Assembly: GCA_026260175.1 (NCBI GenBank)
Contig: JAKCWW010000396.1
Coordinates: 37,530-101,529 of the forward strand
Source: Reticulitermes lucifugus
Taxonomy: Eukaryota; Arthropoda; Insecta; Blattodea; Rhinotermitidae
Length of the DNA stretch: 64,000 bases
Reading direction: 5' to 3'
Shown: piece after piece, positions 22,300 through 35,059 of the stretch
How positions within the stretch are numbered: position 1 is the stretch's first letter
Layout of the letters: each line of letters opens with the position of its first letter
The notes under the pieces: generated by a model
Databases searched by the model: none
The model's input: the letters and a program-made list of their open reading frames with translations, nothing else
Told to the model about the DNA's origin: nothing
Program-made: the position numbers and the translations under genes

Positions 22300-25200
22300 T
22301 GAACTGGGTATAATAGGACTTTGTCGTACATATGCTTCTGTTCCATAGGACGCCCCCAATTACGAATCTTTCGAATTGAACTCCAGATTTTGTGTTGAAA
22401 TATAAGCTCACTAATAACAGTGCGTCAGCTCGGGCTTCACTCTGTCTAATGCCTTGTGGGAACGAAGAAGTTAATCGGAAGAAAGTAATAAACCTCCTGA
22501 TGGCCAATTTCTTTCTCGTTACAGTGCGTTCAACATTTATTTAATTATCTGACCGGTGAATATTTTTGTTTGTTAGGCTATAGAGTGGAATTGCGTGGTG
22601 ATGAACCTTAAGGCTTGAATGTAAGGCTTGAAGAGAGTCACGTAATCGAGAGAAAAAGCGTCCAGTAGGCCATCTTCAGGTCATTGAGCACATTATGTAT
22701 ACGTATGTTATGAAGGATTAATTTTCATCTACTATAGATGTATAAAATAAATTAAAAACTCAGAGGTCATCTCTCTGCCTTTGTTATTTAATGGCATCGT
22801 AATATCTGTATATGTGTGTGTATTCAGTTGGCATCATGCCACTTTTGACAGTCTGTATATGGTAGAGTCTTCATAGGCATGAAGTCTATGCAGTAGTCAT
22901 TATAATTCCTCCTCCCAAATCCTTATCTACTTACCATGCAGTGCTGCACATTTGATCTTCTCCGAGCCCATATTATCTCTGCAGTTTAGTCAGCCAGCGT
23001 CTTTACATGCAGTCATCGGAATCGTGGTTTTATATGTCGCTGTGTGGTATTTGATCTGAGTCCTTGAAAACATAGGATACCAAATAAAAAGAGGTCTTAG
23101 AATTTGTAGTGGACCTATTTGATAAAATTACAAGTAAGAAAAACCGGGTTTCTTGCGACTAGCATCCAGTGTACCTGTCCGTCAAGAAGAACCAGGAAGG
23201 TTTATAGAAATTTAACGGCTATTTGTTTTGGGAAAAGTATTTTTTTGGGATCGTTACTGGCAGAGGGAGAGACAAAAGAATCTATAGAACATGTGTTTCA
23301 TACAGGAGGATGTGTTAAAGGAAAGGAATGTTGGATATTTTCATACGAAGAACAGCTGATGAATAATAGAGAGACAAGTATGTATATTGGTGTTCTGTGG
23401 ACTTTTAAAAAGGATTTGCTTCAGTTCATAGAGAAGCCTCATTATTTAAAATAAGAAGAGGTTTGAAAATGTGGTAAATTGTATTAAGTGAATAAATGAA
23501 TGTGCAAGGTGTGCGAAATGTGTAGAGTGTGGACTACAGAAAAGGCAGATGATATAGCAGTAGTAGTGCCAGTAGGCCTATCGCATTCCGGCTTGCGGGT
23601 TGTGAATGATATAGTGGTGTAATGAAATACAGAACGAAAATTTACCAACTGGTAAAATGTTACAAATAACCTTATTTTAAGCATAATATGAATATGTTTA
23701 AAAGAGTATTGTTTTAAAAGCGGATAACCTGCATAACACTGAAAGGCAGAATATGTAAGGTCAAAATGTAATTATAGGTGATGGTTACATTTAAGTGCTT
23801 GTGAATAACTTTAGAAAATGCGAGACAGCTAACACGTAAAAGGCAATAATGTAAGCAAAATATATTCGGACTTAACAGCTTCTGATGAATGTTTAGCAGG
23901 AACTCCTAATAAAACTTTAGACTCTATGAAGTATGTACGAAATATTGTGTGAATCTAGGCTTATGTATGATGTTTTAACTATGGGAGTTAGATGAAACGT
24001 GGACAGAAAGTCTTAATCATCGTGGGCGTTTTCAAGAAATCAGTGGCATTAGGCATAGTGAGACAGACATAGGGTTAGAAAGGGACGACAGAAGGGTAAA
24101 GGTGATGTGGCTGAGAAAGGATAGTGGTAAAGAATTGTGTGTGTGGGCATTCAAGACCCTGTCAGGCAGTGTCGTGAATAGCAAACAGGTGGAGAGTTGT
24201 GCAAAGGCTAGGCAAAGAAGATGAAAGAGGAGATATAAAATGCAGGTGTAGCATATACTTGGCAGAGTAAACAGACTAGGTGTAGTTATCAAAGAACGAT
24301 ATAATGTACCGAAAGCAAAATTTTAATTAGTGTTTCTACCAAGCTACGAATCATTAATGGGGTAAGGGAGAATATACCGAGATATACCGAAATGGAAGAT
24401 TAAAGCAGGGGTTGGAAGCTAGAAGAGGAATAGATTATGGAAAATGTCCTTATGTTATAAAATGTAAATCCTAAACCTACACAAAGGAGTTGCTAAGAAA
24501 TATAAAAGCGGAGAATATATTATGAATAGGACGACTAAATATGAATACAGGAGATTATAGAGAAATAGTAACAAATTCAGCAAACAGATCGCGTGTAGGC
24601 GTTACAGATAAACGTGTAGCCTTAGGCGTAAATGGGAAAACAAGAGAGAATGTGTTTTGGTAATAAATGATATTACAAAGGAGAAATGTTGGAAATAACA
24701 AAGATGATTGTAGGTCAGGAAGAAATGTTGAATGACGTTATGGGTGTGGGAGGGACTGAAAACCGTAAAAAACAGTTGCTAAAATATTTTCTTTGTCACA
24801 CAATTATTATTATTATTCTAATAGCCCACTGGGCTCACTGTTCTTTGACTGGAAACAGAAGTCTTTAGAGAGGTAATCATAGTGTATACTTCTGCGTATA
24901 GCGCACTGCACGTAATACAATATTTTTCAGGTGTTTCATTACATACGTATTACTATGTCTAACCACACTAAAATGTTTCAAGCGAAGGCTGAAGCTATTA
25001 ATGGTACCTGTATTTAATTTCATTCTTGAACCATTTGGTAAAATATGAGTTCCTTGTACAATATAGGCAGTGATGTCACGTTTATTAAAAATCCGTCGAA
25101 GAGAAGGAACATGCGGACAGACAGATGCGCAGATTGAATTTTATTATTATGCATTTAATGTACTGCGTGCAAGTAACGCTTAATAATTAGATTTTATAAA

Positions 25201-26190
25201 ATAACGGATTTTGGTTCGAGCATATTTATGACGCTGTTGTATCTCAGCAAGACTCTGAGTTGAATGCATCACTGGATATTTCGCTTACCTACGATTGCCC
25301 GTTCTGACACTCACCTTTGTTTGTACTGTCATTTGTAATGAACAGGGCACAGACATGTTGCCTGTTTTCCTATGTAAATGAAGGATGTTAACTGTTTATA
25401 CAATCGTGAAGTGTTACTGCGTTCGTTCAGTAAACGACAATTGTAGCAAATTGCTCTAGATGAGCTATGTGTTTTGTGGGGTCGAAGCACCACTCTTGCC
25501 GTAGACACTGTCTGGATTAATAGACGCGACTTTCCTCTCCAAGTTCTAGCACTTTATAGCAACTTTAATTTAATTAGACATGCACGCTTATGTGATGGTA
25601 ATGCCCATGCGTCCTCTAACAAATTTTGAGCAAGTTCATAGACCTGTGAAACATGACCCACTGTGCCCAGGCTGCTCTTGCTGCGGCTGCAAGAACCCCT
25701 CAACTCTGGCTGTCCCTGTGGCCATGCGACTGAAGCCGCTGCAAACTGTGCTGTTGAGATTATGTTTATTTACTTGCGGGACTCTTTCGACCACTTGATT
25801 TGTTCTGCGGTTCACGTCCAAGTGATGTGTGATATTTTGCATTTGAACACTAGATAATCATCCGTCACAGACAAGTTGTTGGGGGAGTGAAACAAAATGG
25901 CGACATGAAATTTGTGTATAAATTTTTAATTTACCATGCTAAGAGTTGTTCAACTGCAGTCGTATTTTCGGTTATTACACCACGTAGAACATTTGGTTCC
26001 TCTGAAACGATTAATCAAAGCAAATGTGCTGTACGGTGCAGAAACCGAAAAGATAACCAGCCTGAGATTTAAAGTGTGATTGTGAAGAATAGTCTACCTT
26101 TTCCGCGCATGTGCCTCCGTGTAGTCTGGTATAAATTTACCGACGAGTTGGAGAAAGCCACTGTTTCAGTCTTCACAGTAGAAGATCATT
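22300..26190. other. No gene recognised; purine-rich part with possible old LINE
   Basis: From about 23980 to 24830 the plus strand is purine-rich, and scattered frames read phrases such as MNTGDYREIV and KTRENVF that recall LINE C-termini. I could not join them convincingly. The frame at 23119-23454 (111 codons) has no recognised motif. A GC-richer segment lies at 25640-25830, with overlapping frames on both strands and no known product. Confidence 0.35.
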
Positions 26191-26194
26191 TTAG

Positions 26195-26275
26195 CCGGAA
26201 GATGGAGGCAATAGATTTACTCGAAATGTCCGTGAATTTTTACCAGACTACGCGGCATCACATTCATTAAAATGA
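26195..26275 (-). repeat. Diverged SALFWDI-family arm
   Basis: The landmarks run in the family's order: gatggaggca, ctcgaaatgtccgtg, accagactacgcggc, atcacattc. The plus-strand translation gives EMSVNFYQTTRHHI, the typical reading of the reverse arm in this family. Similarity is low, so the boundaries are approximate. Confidence 0.5.
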
Positions 26276-26489
26276 CACTAGATTCATGACAATGTGTGGC
26301 GAACGGGGGTTTTTCTTCATAGTTCTCCCAACTGTACAGATTTGTTTAGGCGACTTAGATTCAAATACAGCAAAAGAAGAAAGATTTTCATGTTTTGAAA
26401 CATTGTTGTAAGTTTCTTCATTTTTAAGTGTGTTGTCAGCTACTAATATTACATGTAACGTTGAAGATAGATCAGTGAATGAGTATGTA

Positions 26490-26640
26490 GCTTTGGTTCA
26501 ATCATAGTGATAGAGAAAACCTATGCCACTGCCACTTTGTCCACCACAAACCCCACATGGGCCGGCCTGGGACTGCAAACGGCCTCCGTGTTGAGAGGCC
26601 GAAGAGTGACTGCCTAAGCCATGGCACAGTTCGGTTTACA
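26490..26640 (-). mobile_element. SINE3 (tRNA-derived) copy, reverse strand
   Basis: On the minus strand the head reads actgtgccatggcttaggca then gtcactcttcggcctc. The body is cggcccatgtggggtttg then tggtggacaaagtggcagtg, ending caatcactatgatt-like at about 26490. The same end piece (tcatagtga, gagaaaa, cctgt-cca) recurs at 61.86 kb. Confidence 0.75.
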
Positions 26641-26644
26641 TTAT

Positions 26645-27470
26645 GAAGCAAACAATTTCACATACAGGGCCACATATATATGTAGAGTTTCAGTAATATT
26701 AGTGTAAGCGCTGGGGTTAAAAATATCAATCTCTGGCAACAAAATATGAATTCAAACAAGAAAAGGAAGAAACTAAGACACAGAAGGAGATTTGGGTACG
26801 TTTCAGATGCTTAGACTTTCTGTGGAGCAATAAGGGCCTTTTTAGCCATCATGTGTCGTGTGCAAGGAGAAGGACGTCGGTGAAAGAGATGTATGTTAAA
26901 ATGTCGAGTTATTTAATTCACTTAAAACCGATAAATCTTTTAATATTTTCTCCCATCTACTTGGTCTGATCCTACCCCTGACGATACGAGATGTAGGTTA
27001 CAGTAACACATGGGATAATTAAAATCAGGCGATAAAAATTTGTCTTTACGCTTACGAGAATTTAGCTTGAAGGCATTTCACATACGAAAGTTGAAGGATG
27101 GTTAAAAATTATAACGTTTCTGCCTAATATGCTGTATTAAAGCCAATGTAATGTTTCATTTTTGCTGCAATATTTAACACAAAATGTAGCTTTATTTTTA
27201 GTGGAATATTTACAAAATAATATTCATCACGAGGGAAATCCATCCATACAAATTGTGTGGCTCAGTGGAGAGAACCAGAGATTTGTCTAAATACTTTGTC
27301 GAAGCCTAAACTAGACATTGTTTCTCAACTGTCCCACTTGTTTTCTGAACTCATTTAATAGCAGTTACGTTTATGTCGGCATGTCGGGGACTTCTATCAT
27401 CTAATTATAGTCGTGGCTCCATAAAAACGGCATGAGGACGCATTTACTTTTATGCGCAGCTTTATTGGGC
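26645..27470. other. No gene recognised
   Basis: The stretch is AT-rich. No gene, RNA or recognised repeat is seen up to the LINE that starts near 27471. Confidence 0.45.
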
Positions 27471-28310
27471 TTAAATTCTATCTTTATTTTCATTCATTTC
27501 ATTACTTTGTCTTGGGACAGGTCCATAGCCTCTTCCGAAGCGAGTTCTCATGAGAGTGCGATCTAGTGCTTCCTCTCTTAAGTCCCAGTATATACTATTT
27601 TCCTTAAGGTCATATAGTGGCTGCTTACATTTTCTTCCTCGTCTTCCCGTTCCGTCTATTTTTCCTTCAATAACGCGCTTTAGAAGGCAAGATGTGACCA
27701 ATCCAGTTAGCCTTTCTTCGTTTTCTTGTATGTAGGATATTCCTGTCCTCCTTGACTCTGTGTAATACTTCTTCATTTCTCACATGATCGGTCCAACTGA
27801 TCTTTTCCATCCTTCTCCAGCACCGCATTTCAAAACTTTCCAGATACTTCTGATCTACTTTCCGAAGTGTCCACGTTTCAGCACCATACAAAGCGGTGCT
27901 CCAAATGTAACATTTCACTAGTTTCTTTCGTAAATTTAAGTCCAGTTTCCTGGAGAAAATAGCCTTCTTTTTGTTGAATGCCGCTTTTGTCATAGAAATC
28001 CTGGACTTAATTTCACGAGTACATCTTGCATCATTTGCTACCCAAATAGTTTAAATATTCCGCATTCTCTAGTTGTTTTTTTATCTGCACTGGGAATATT
28101 TGTCTAGAGATTCTCATTACTTTAGTTTTATCCACATTCATTTCCATTCCATACCGTCTTGCAACTTCAGTTAGTCTATTAAACATGCGCTATAGTACCG
28201 CTTCTTCTTTAGCCAGTAGCACAGATCATCTGCATATTTCACAGTGTGAATTACCTTTGTTGCAGTCTTATCTAATTCATTCTTTAGAACACATTTTTAA
28301 TGGGACTTTA
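27471..28310 (-). mobile_element. 5'-truncated LINE-B, reverse transcriptase remnant
   Basis: The minus strand encodes, in order, VIHTVKYADDLCYW (YADD at 28225-28236, the reverse-transcriptase catalytic box), MNVDKTKVMRI, and KKAIFSRKLDLNLRKKLVKC with ALYGAETWTLRKVD. These are followed by WRRMEKISWTDHVRNEEVLH, RRKANWIGHIL, then after a frameshift VIEGKIDGTGRRG and EALDRTL-RTRFGRGYGPV. This is the palm C-terminus, thumb and C-terminal region of a non-LTR retrotransposon. Stops and frameshifts (for example near 27.7 and 28.0 kb) make it dead. Everything upstream of the YADD region is missing, as is usual for truncated LINE insertions. I do not assign a clade. Confidence 0.9.
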
Positions 28311-28509
28311 TGATGCTTAGTGGGGTTATTTGAAAATCAGTGACTAACCAAAAGCTAAAACATGCCTCATAGTTGAATTTGGTGAAGTAGCTTAATAAAG
28401 AAAAGGAGAGGAATGTGGAGTGGATGAAAGAAGTGGAGTGAGGGGGCAGAAAACTGTAATATATTTTAATTGATGGAGGGAGGGGTTCCTAAACCCGTTA
28501 CTAGAGAGT

Positions 28510-28690
28510 ACCTCAAAATTTAGCCTAGCAGCCATGTACTTCACTGAGGAGTATTTCTGTGCAGACAGTATAGTGGCTAGGCGACAGTGCTAAACATTGG
28601 TTACCTAATAAATCTGGTGCTGAGGTTAAGGAGCTGGAACTCCACTTCGCCTTACGTCTTCATGGCGTGATTCTTAACTAAACACAGGAA
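28510..28690 (+). mobile_element. Partial SINE1 copy (3' part)
   Basis: Matches to the SINE1 body include agcctagcagccatgtac, agtggctaggcgacagtgct, aaacattggttacc, tggtgctgaggttaaggagc and tacgtcttcatggcgtg. The tRNA-like head is absent or unrecognisable. Confidence 0.6.
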
Positions 28691-28694
28691 TGAG

Positions 28695-29738
28695 ACGTGA
28701 AAGGCTTAATAAATTTTATGATGGTGCTAACGTCTAAAATTGCACAATAAAAATTTGTTTTTTATTGGCGTTGAGAGCTTTGGGAGGCTTAGAATTGCAC
28801 CAGACTGACACTTCTGACGTAAGAAATGGTTATTACAGTTACGAGTGGGCGTGAAGGTCTCCTGCATTCTCAGCTCTGCCGTCCGAGTTATAATACAATG
28901 CGGGATTAAGGGGAATTCATCCTCGTTCATTATAGCAGGCAAACTTCGACTTCAGTTCTTAATTGTAATATTGTTAAGGGAAAAGTCAGACAAAATAGAC
29001 TAGACGCTGTTCTTTCGAAATTATTCGAAAACGGAATGGTACATGTGATCGGACAGGATAATTATTAAATTTTAGAACTAGACCTACCAGACAACTGGAG
29101 ATGAGAGAACGTCTGCCTCTTAAGCTAGGGTAGGGTGTTAAGGAAGGCGTACGGCACTTCTGATACAGCGTATAACCATCTGCAAACGTAGCGTCTATTT
29201 CCAGCACCCTTAGTTACCTACCGTGGGATCGAAGATACAAAGCCGATTCCAGTCAGTGTTACTATACACATTTTATTTCACTATTTTTCCACATACAAAT
29301 TGAGAAACTCAGATGTCGCGTCCAAAGTGAAGAACTTTACTACAGAAGGCGTCTTTCAAATGTTTGAAAAGTTATAGGCCTACTTTACAATTAACAAGTA
29401 ACGAATTCTATCCGAGATTGTCGTTGCTGACACAAAGCGTGATGCTGTGACGCTCTATCAGACTTCTTCCCTCACTTCGTGGGATAGCAGTATCGGTCAA
29501 GAAAAATAAACACTACAGCTGCCGTGGTGGAACAGACGCCTTGAAATGAAATGTTTGGGAAAGGGAATCTGGGATAATTAAATTAGCAAATCGGTCTTAC
29601 GTCTTACTTGAAAACGTGATTTTCATTTTGGGCCTACATTACCAAGGATTTCGAGATGATACTCTTCTAAAAACAGAACTGTATTGTGGCACACGTAACG
29701 ACTATCAATGCAGTGGTTTTTATTTGCAGTACCCATTT
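28695..29738. other. No gene recognised
   Basis: No gene or recognised repeat is seen before the SINE2 insertion. Confidence 0.45.
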
Positions 29739-30108
29739 TCTTTCATAAGCCGATCCCAGTGGTCGCGCGGTATTATAATCGAAACATGTTGCTAGTGTAA
29801 TTGACAAGTTACTTTATTAACAATAAGAGTCGTGCTGCCAATCCCAGTGGCCGTGCGGTCTAAGGCGTGGGTCTGCGGCCGCTCGCTTGCTGGGATTGCG
29901 GGTTCGAATCTCGCCGGAGCATGGATGTCTGTCTCGTGTGAGTGTTGTGTGTTGTCAGGTAGAGGTCTCTGCGACGGGCCGCTCACTCATCCAGAGGACT
30001 CCTACCGAGTGTGGGTGGAGTGTCTAAGCGTGTGTGATCGAGGAACCTCAAAGAGGAGGCCTAGGCCCACTAGGGGCTGTCAAGCCATGAATAAAATCTT
30101 TCATAAGC
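29739..30108 (+). mobile_element. Chimeric SINE2 insertion with 12-bp target-site duplication
   Basis: The identical 12-mer tctttcataagc flanks the insertion at 29739-29750 and 30097-30108. Inside are three parts. First is a SINE2 head fragment of about 26 bp (29751-29776). Next is a piece of about 60 bp containing gaaacatgttgctag (GAAAC 29781-29785) and ending near 29837, which resembles the 3' side of the hammerhead-like elements. Last is a complete SINE2 (29838-30096) with ccagtggccgtgcggtctaa, gcgggttcgaatctcgcc, ggtctctgcgacgggccgct and ctaggggctgtcaagcc. The duplication brackets the whole composite, which implies that it integrated as one unit. Confidence 0.85.
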
Positions 30109-31253
30109 GTTACGTATGATAGTCAGGATACTGACGGTTAAGAAACATTAAAATTCTTCTCACATATTAGAAATTGTAATTGTAAATAATGTCCCCTTTG
30201 ATTAAAACAAAATTTGCGGGTTTCTGAGAAAGCCTTAGTAGCTTCATAAATTCCTTTTAAACAACATTCTACACGTGTCGCGAATACCATCATTACGGAA
30301 AAGTCCGGTCTGTTTGCCGCTTGCCTTGCACGTGCGAATTAGAAGTAAGGCCTTTGCCTTTGTTTTGATCTGGACTTCTGTGTCTGTCTGTGTTTTATGC
30401 ACAGCCCCTGCACAGATTTTACGTCGGCGTCAAGGAATGCGTGGGGTGATAAACAAAACTTTAAAACAGGCATGTAAATGTAGATATTAAAATGATCACA
30501 TTTTCTGCACTTTAAATGGAAGTGGACCTTGAGTTAAGCAGAAGGATAAATGATTAAATTCAAATAGCGGAAATGGCATTTTTGAGAGGCTTCTAGGAAC
30601 GTATAAAATTGGACAAGGTGAGAAGGAAGATATATGGAATGAGCTAAATATTTAATCGAAGGGAAGATTAGTGTAGAGAAAACTGGCCAACTTATTTGCA
30701 GTTACAGTGAAGCTTAATTCACCTTACGGTACGCAACGGTCAACTCACGGTGAGGGAAAATATTATTTGCCTGTATTTAAATGCATATCTTGACACCAGA
30801 AGTGACGCTGACGTTTCGAAGTGACCAAGTGAATGCCTGTATACTTCTAAAAAGTACTTGACCCGAAAGAAATGCGATTACCGTCAGATCTTTATGTTTT
30901 GAAAGAGGTTAAAGCAAAATGAACTGCGCCCATGCGCCGTGGTTTTACCTGAGATGACTGTGAACGTACCCGTAGTGTGGCTGAAACTGAAGTGAATTGC
31001 GAAATTTGCACGTTACCAGAAACCAAATGTGTAGAGGTATCGGAAGACCGTTCAAGTGATTGTTAATTGTGGGAGCCCAGTCTGCGAACAGGCAAGCAGT
31101 ATCTGTGACATTTGGCACCTTTGATGTACCGTAATGACATGTATACATTAGCTGTATAGTGGTATTTGATAGCAGCTTGCATATGTAACAGTTGTGAATG
31201 TAATGCTCCATTTAATGAAATACAGAAATAGGTATGTATGATAACGCAGAGCT
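30109..31253. other. No gene recognised
   Basis: Short frames only, and no recognised repeat. An isolated gacgtttcgaag near 30810 lacks the rest of the ribozyme-like core. Confidence 0.4.
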
Positions 31254-31493
31254 CCGTGGCATAGATAAGGTCCCCGCAGACCCCGCCGCGTGGTGTAGGG
31301 TCCCGTGGGGCCACCGAACTTAGAGAATACTAAATTTTGTGATGGACTCTTTCGGACTGAATTCCTTTCCTCTGACAGAAGGCTGTATTTTGGATCCCTG
31401 TTGTGATCTCTGTGGGTAATTGCGCTAATGATTATAGATGGGTTTCCGGTTATCGAGTCGCGGGGGGCCCCCGACCGGTTATCTACGCTACTA
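31254..31493. mobile_element. Non-autonomous DNA transposon (MITE-1), copy 1
   Basis: The element begins ccgtggcatagataagg and ends ggttatctacgctacta; the end reverse-complemented is tagtagcgtagataacc, giving imperfect terminal inverted repeats of about 17 bp. The interior is shared with 44131-44351: actaaatttt/ctttg, tctttcggactgaattcc, tctgacagaaggctg, ttggatccctgtt, and a G/C-rich block (ggggggccc) near the right end. It has no coding capacity. The CAGTGGCGTA-like ends recall hAT-type or related elements, but no clean 8-bp duplication is seen. Confidence 0.7.
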
Positions 31494-32245
31494 ACAGTGT
31501 TGTGCGTTGTTTAGGCATTTTAGCAAAAAAGTAGACACGTGCATCTGCAATAAGTGAACATGAAGGCCGAGACGATCTGAAAAATCGCGAAGTATGCATT
31601 AGGAAGGCATTATTTTCGTTATACACCAAGGGCTTGTTTTGCGCCCGTGTGTTCTTTGCCTTTTTGCTTTCATGCCCCTTGCCAATTTACATCACTTATA
31701 TATTTACGTTTTCTCGTTTTCGGTTTAACGACCTTTGGATGATTTATTTCATTTTATTTAAGCCTTTTTTTCTTATGGGAATAATATTTTTGATTTACGC
31801 CTTTTGATCTACGCCCACGTTTTCAGGAACACAAATAGGGCGTAAAACAAGGCCTTGGTGTACACCTAAAAATGCTATGAGCAAAAACATTTATCCTGCT
31901 TTACGTGCTTCATAATGAAATAGAGGTTTATGGTCTTAATCTTTTGCGTTTCTGCCTTTCTCTAATAAGCTTCTAACCATCCAGCAGCCGAGTGCCATTT
32001 TCCAAAATCGGAGATGACTGCATATTTATACTTTTATTTCCCTGCTGTGGCTGCATGCTGAGGAAAATATTTGGACCTAAGAGGGGGAAGTAAGAGGAAG
32101 TTGGAAAAATTGCATAGTGAGGAGCTTCGTAATTTCTAATCCTTATAAAATACTGATAAGGTGATTAAATACAGGAGGATGAGGTGATGGTGGCACGTAG
32201 CACACATGGTAGAAAGTAGAAATTCACACTTTTTTGTTTGGACAA
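31494..32245. other. No gene recognised
   Basis: The stretch is AT-rich. No gene, RNA or recognised repeat is seen. Confidence 0.45.
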
Positions 32246-32481
32246 CCTGAATTACAGAGACATCTTGGAAGACCTAGACGCAGATGGGAAGAGAATATTA
32301 AATTCGATCTTAACAAGATGGAAGGGTGTTGGCTGACTGGACTGTTCTGGCTCAGGATAAGGACTATTGGCGGCCATTTGTGGACACGGTATTGAATCTT
32401 CGTGTTTCTTGAATATGGGGGATTTATTGACTAGCTGAGGAACTGTTAGTTTCCGAGGAAGGACCTGCTCCATGGAGTTAT
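32246..32481 (+). mobile_element. LINE-A C-terminus with 3' tail
   Basis: The plus strand reads LQRHLGRPRRRWEENIKFDL. After one frameshift it reads DWTVLAQDKDYWRPFVDTVL then NLRVS and a stop at 32410-32412. The 3' tail gatttattgactagctgagg, ttagtttccgaggaagg, ctgctccatggagtta follows at once. The same tail, in the same position after NLRVP, occurs at 40.6 kb. It is a 5'-truncated and dead non-LTR retrotransposon end. The small frames on both strands that overlap it are by-products. Confidence 0.85.
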
Positions 32482-32484
32482 GAG

Positions 32485-35006
32485 TCGTGGCTGCTTTGCG
32501 AGATTCTGAAATCACCAAGTAGGCCTAATTATCCGTGAATTTTAACAATGGAAACTTCAAGCTACTATATAAAACACAAAGGACTGTGTTTGTTTTAGTG
32601 GTCCGAATGGAAAAGGATACTTCTCCTTGTGTTCTGGCTCTTTCAAGCAGCTTCCTTTGCATTATGCGAAGGGTAACTGGAGCTCTAATGAGCAGACCAA
32701 TCTGTTTCCTCATTGACGACGTGACGGATAAGCTATCACTTGATACCACACCCACGGGACTTGGGTGCGATGTACACTGTCAAAAACGCAAGGAACAAAC
32801 GTGTTTAATTTGTGAGTAGTGCTCAGAACTTTTCCCTTAGCAGTGAGATAGCTTCTTATGAGTTTTCTGAATAAAGAGCAAGACGTTTGTCTTATCCAGA
32901 CACATTGAATTAATTCCTATGTGTACGTTTCTACTAAATTTCATCAGAATCCATTCACAGGATATGGACACGAAGTGAACGAAGAAAAATTAAATCCGCA
33001 TTACGCGATCGTTTTGTGCAGTTTATTAAAATGAACACATGAATTCGGTTTTAAGCTAGGACTGAAATATTTTAGTGGAGTCGAGTCAAGAAGGCTGTAT
33101 TTATTTTTGGTATTGAGCTGCCTATAGAACAATGTTATTTAATACAACAAAAAACATGCATGACATTTAAATGACGTAGGTCGGAATATTCAGTTAAAAA
33201 TTAAGCCCATAAAGCTCAGAGTTTGTACATAAATTTTGTGCTTAAGAAGGAGGAGCTATGCTTGGACTTCCAGACTACACCCTTACCCATTTCAACATTT
33301 CTGTGTGGCAAAAAAATGTACACGAACCCGGAGATTTTAGAAGACACTTTGCAGAGGTTAGGTTTGTTATAAAATGAGAGAATAAAACCATTCAGCTTGT
33401 AGGCGTGTCAGGATCCAGTGGAGTAGAAAAGCCTCCCCCATACGCAGGCTTGTGCAACTTTGCGTCGGCCTAATACGGTATGACAGGAGTAAATACGTAT
33501 GTAACGTGTGAAAGGAGACAGGAGTTCTATACATACGTTTCAGTGCCTGTCTTTTAGACTTTTCAGTGCTAAGAACCAGACGTTTTATTTAGAGGCAGGT
33601 GTTCTCTTATGTTTTGAATATCCTGGCTTTGACAAAGCCAATTCACTAGAAGCTGGCTGCACTGTGACCGACTTCCTCGGCAGACACGTATGGATCTTCT
33701 GATCGAAACTGTTTGAGGTCGTTACTATATTCTATCCCTCATTTTTAGCGAAAATTTATTCCAATAATCCCTTTAAAATATTACGACTCTAGTAGCTTAT
33801 TTGTAGGTAAATATACGTGACAAGCATGTAGGCCAACTTGAATGCCTTGAAGTTGTTTTTCAATTCAAACACAGAAAAACAGACGTACTTTTGTGAAGAT
33901 AATGCGCACTTTCCTTCCACAAATTCAGAAAATCGACTTTAGATTGCGTTATATTCAAAACTTATAATACGAGAAATGTTTTACAACTTGCATGTATTTC
34001 ACATACGTTGCAGGATTTGTAATTCCCAATTTCCAGTATAGAGAATCATGAAGAATCCCTGATTTTATTAGCACATTAAGGTATTAACTTTTATGTTGTA
34101 AGTGAACTTGTATAAGCACAAGAAATTTACAGGTAATAATTAGGTTTGCAGAGTGTCCTTTTGGATTTTGCAGTGTAAGTCAGACAGTACGCGGTAAACG
34201 CGCTGCTCTTTTGTCGGCCCTGAATAAGCAAAGTTTTGGGAGAGCTGTATTAAAATTGTGTATGTGTGTGTACATCACACTGTACGGCAGATTTGTCACA
34301 TTAGTTTGTGTTTACACGTTCAAAATGATTACCAAGCTTTTTTTAAAAGGGGCTGAATTGTTTCCATTTTCATGAGCTTACTTCCTGAAGTATTGTAAAT
34401 GGGATAATGCAGGTGCGCATGTGAAAGAAAGCCCTGTGGAAAATCTGAGAAGAGAAATGTTGTTAACTGTATATGTATAGGTCTGCTTACTGATCCATTG
34501 GTAGCCAAGCATGGCTGTGGAAAAGAAGTCCCTCTACAAGAAAATAAGGCCGGCTGTAGTTGTTGGCCCCCACATATTTACTCCGCTTGATCGATGAGCT
34601 GTTGAATGTGGTTTTCTGTAATACTTGTAATGGACTGTACTACTGGTGTTTATTCGTTCATTCTCTGTTGTTTAATGTAAATATGTTACAATTACGATAT
34701 ATCAGAAAATTGCTGTAGCAAGACATAGTTTAGGAATATTGGAAACAAATAGGCAAATGAGATTAAATTTATGTAGATTTTGAGAATTGCTGGTAATTAG
34801 AGCAGATTGTGTTTAGGCTTATGTGCAGTAAAACCACAGTTATAGGCCTATATAGGAGGACTTCTGGCCGTATTAGGTGACGGTCTGCAAGATGTAAATG
34901 TAAAGCACCGTCGACACAACGACAAAAACAAGTTAGGAATAAGAGTTTTTATTTGCGTTTATTGCACTGTAGTTTATTGTACAGTGAAGTACATTAATAA
35001 TAATGA

Positions 35007-35059
<53 letters not shown>

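Noticed and set aside
23119-23454. 111-codon plus-strand frame as a possible gene
   Set aside because: There is some resemblance to the end of LINE ORFs (ETKESIEHVFH), but no family can be named and no upstream domain is present.
23980-24830. LINE remnant on the plus strand (phrases MNTGDYREIV, KTRENVF)
   Set aside because: The pieces are in different frames and I could not connect them to an ordered domain series. Left as a possibility only.
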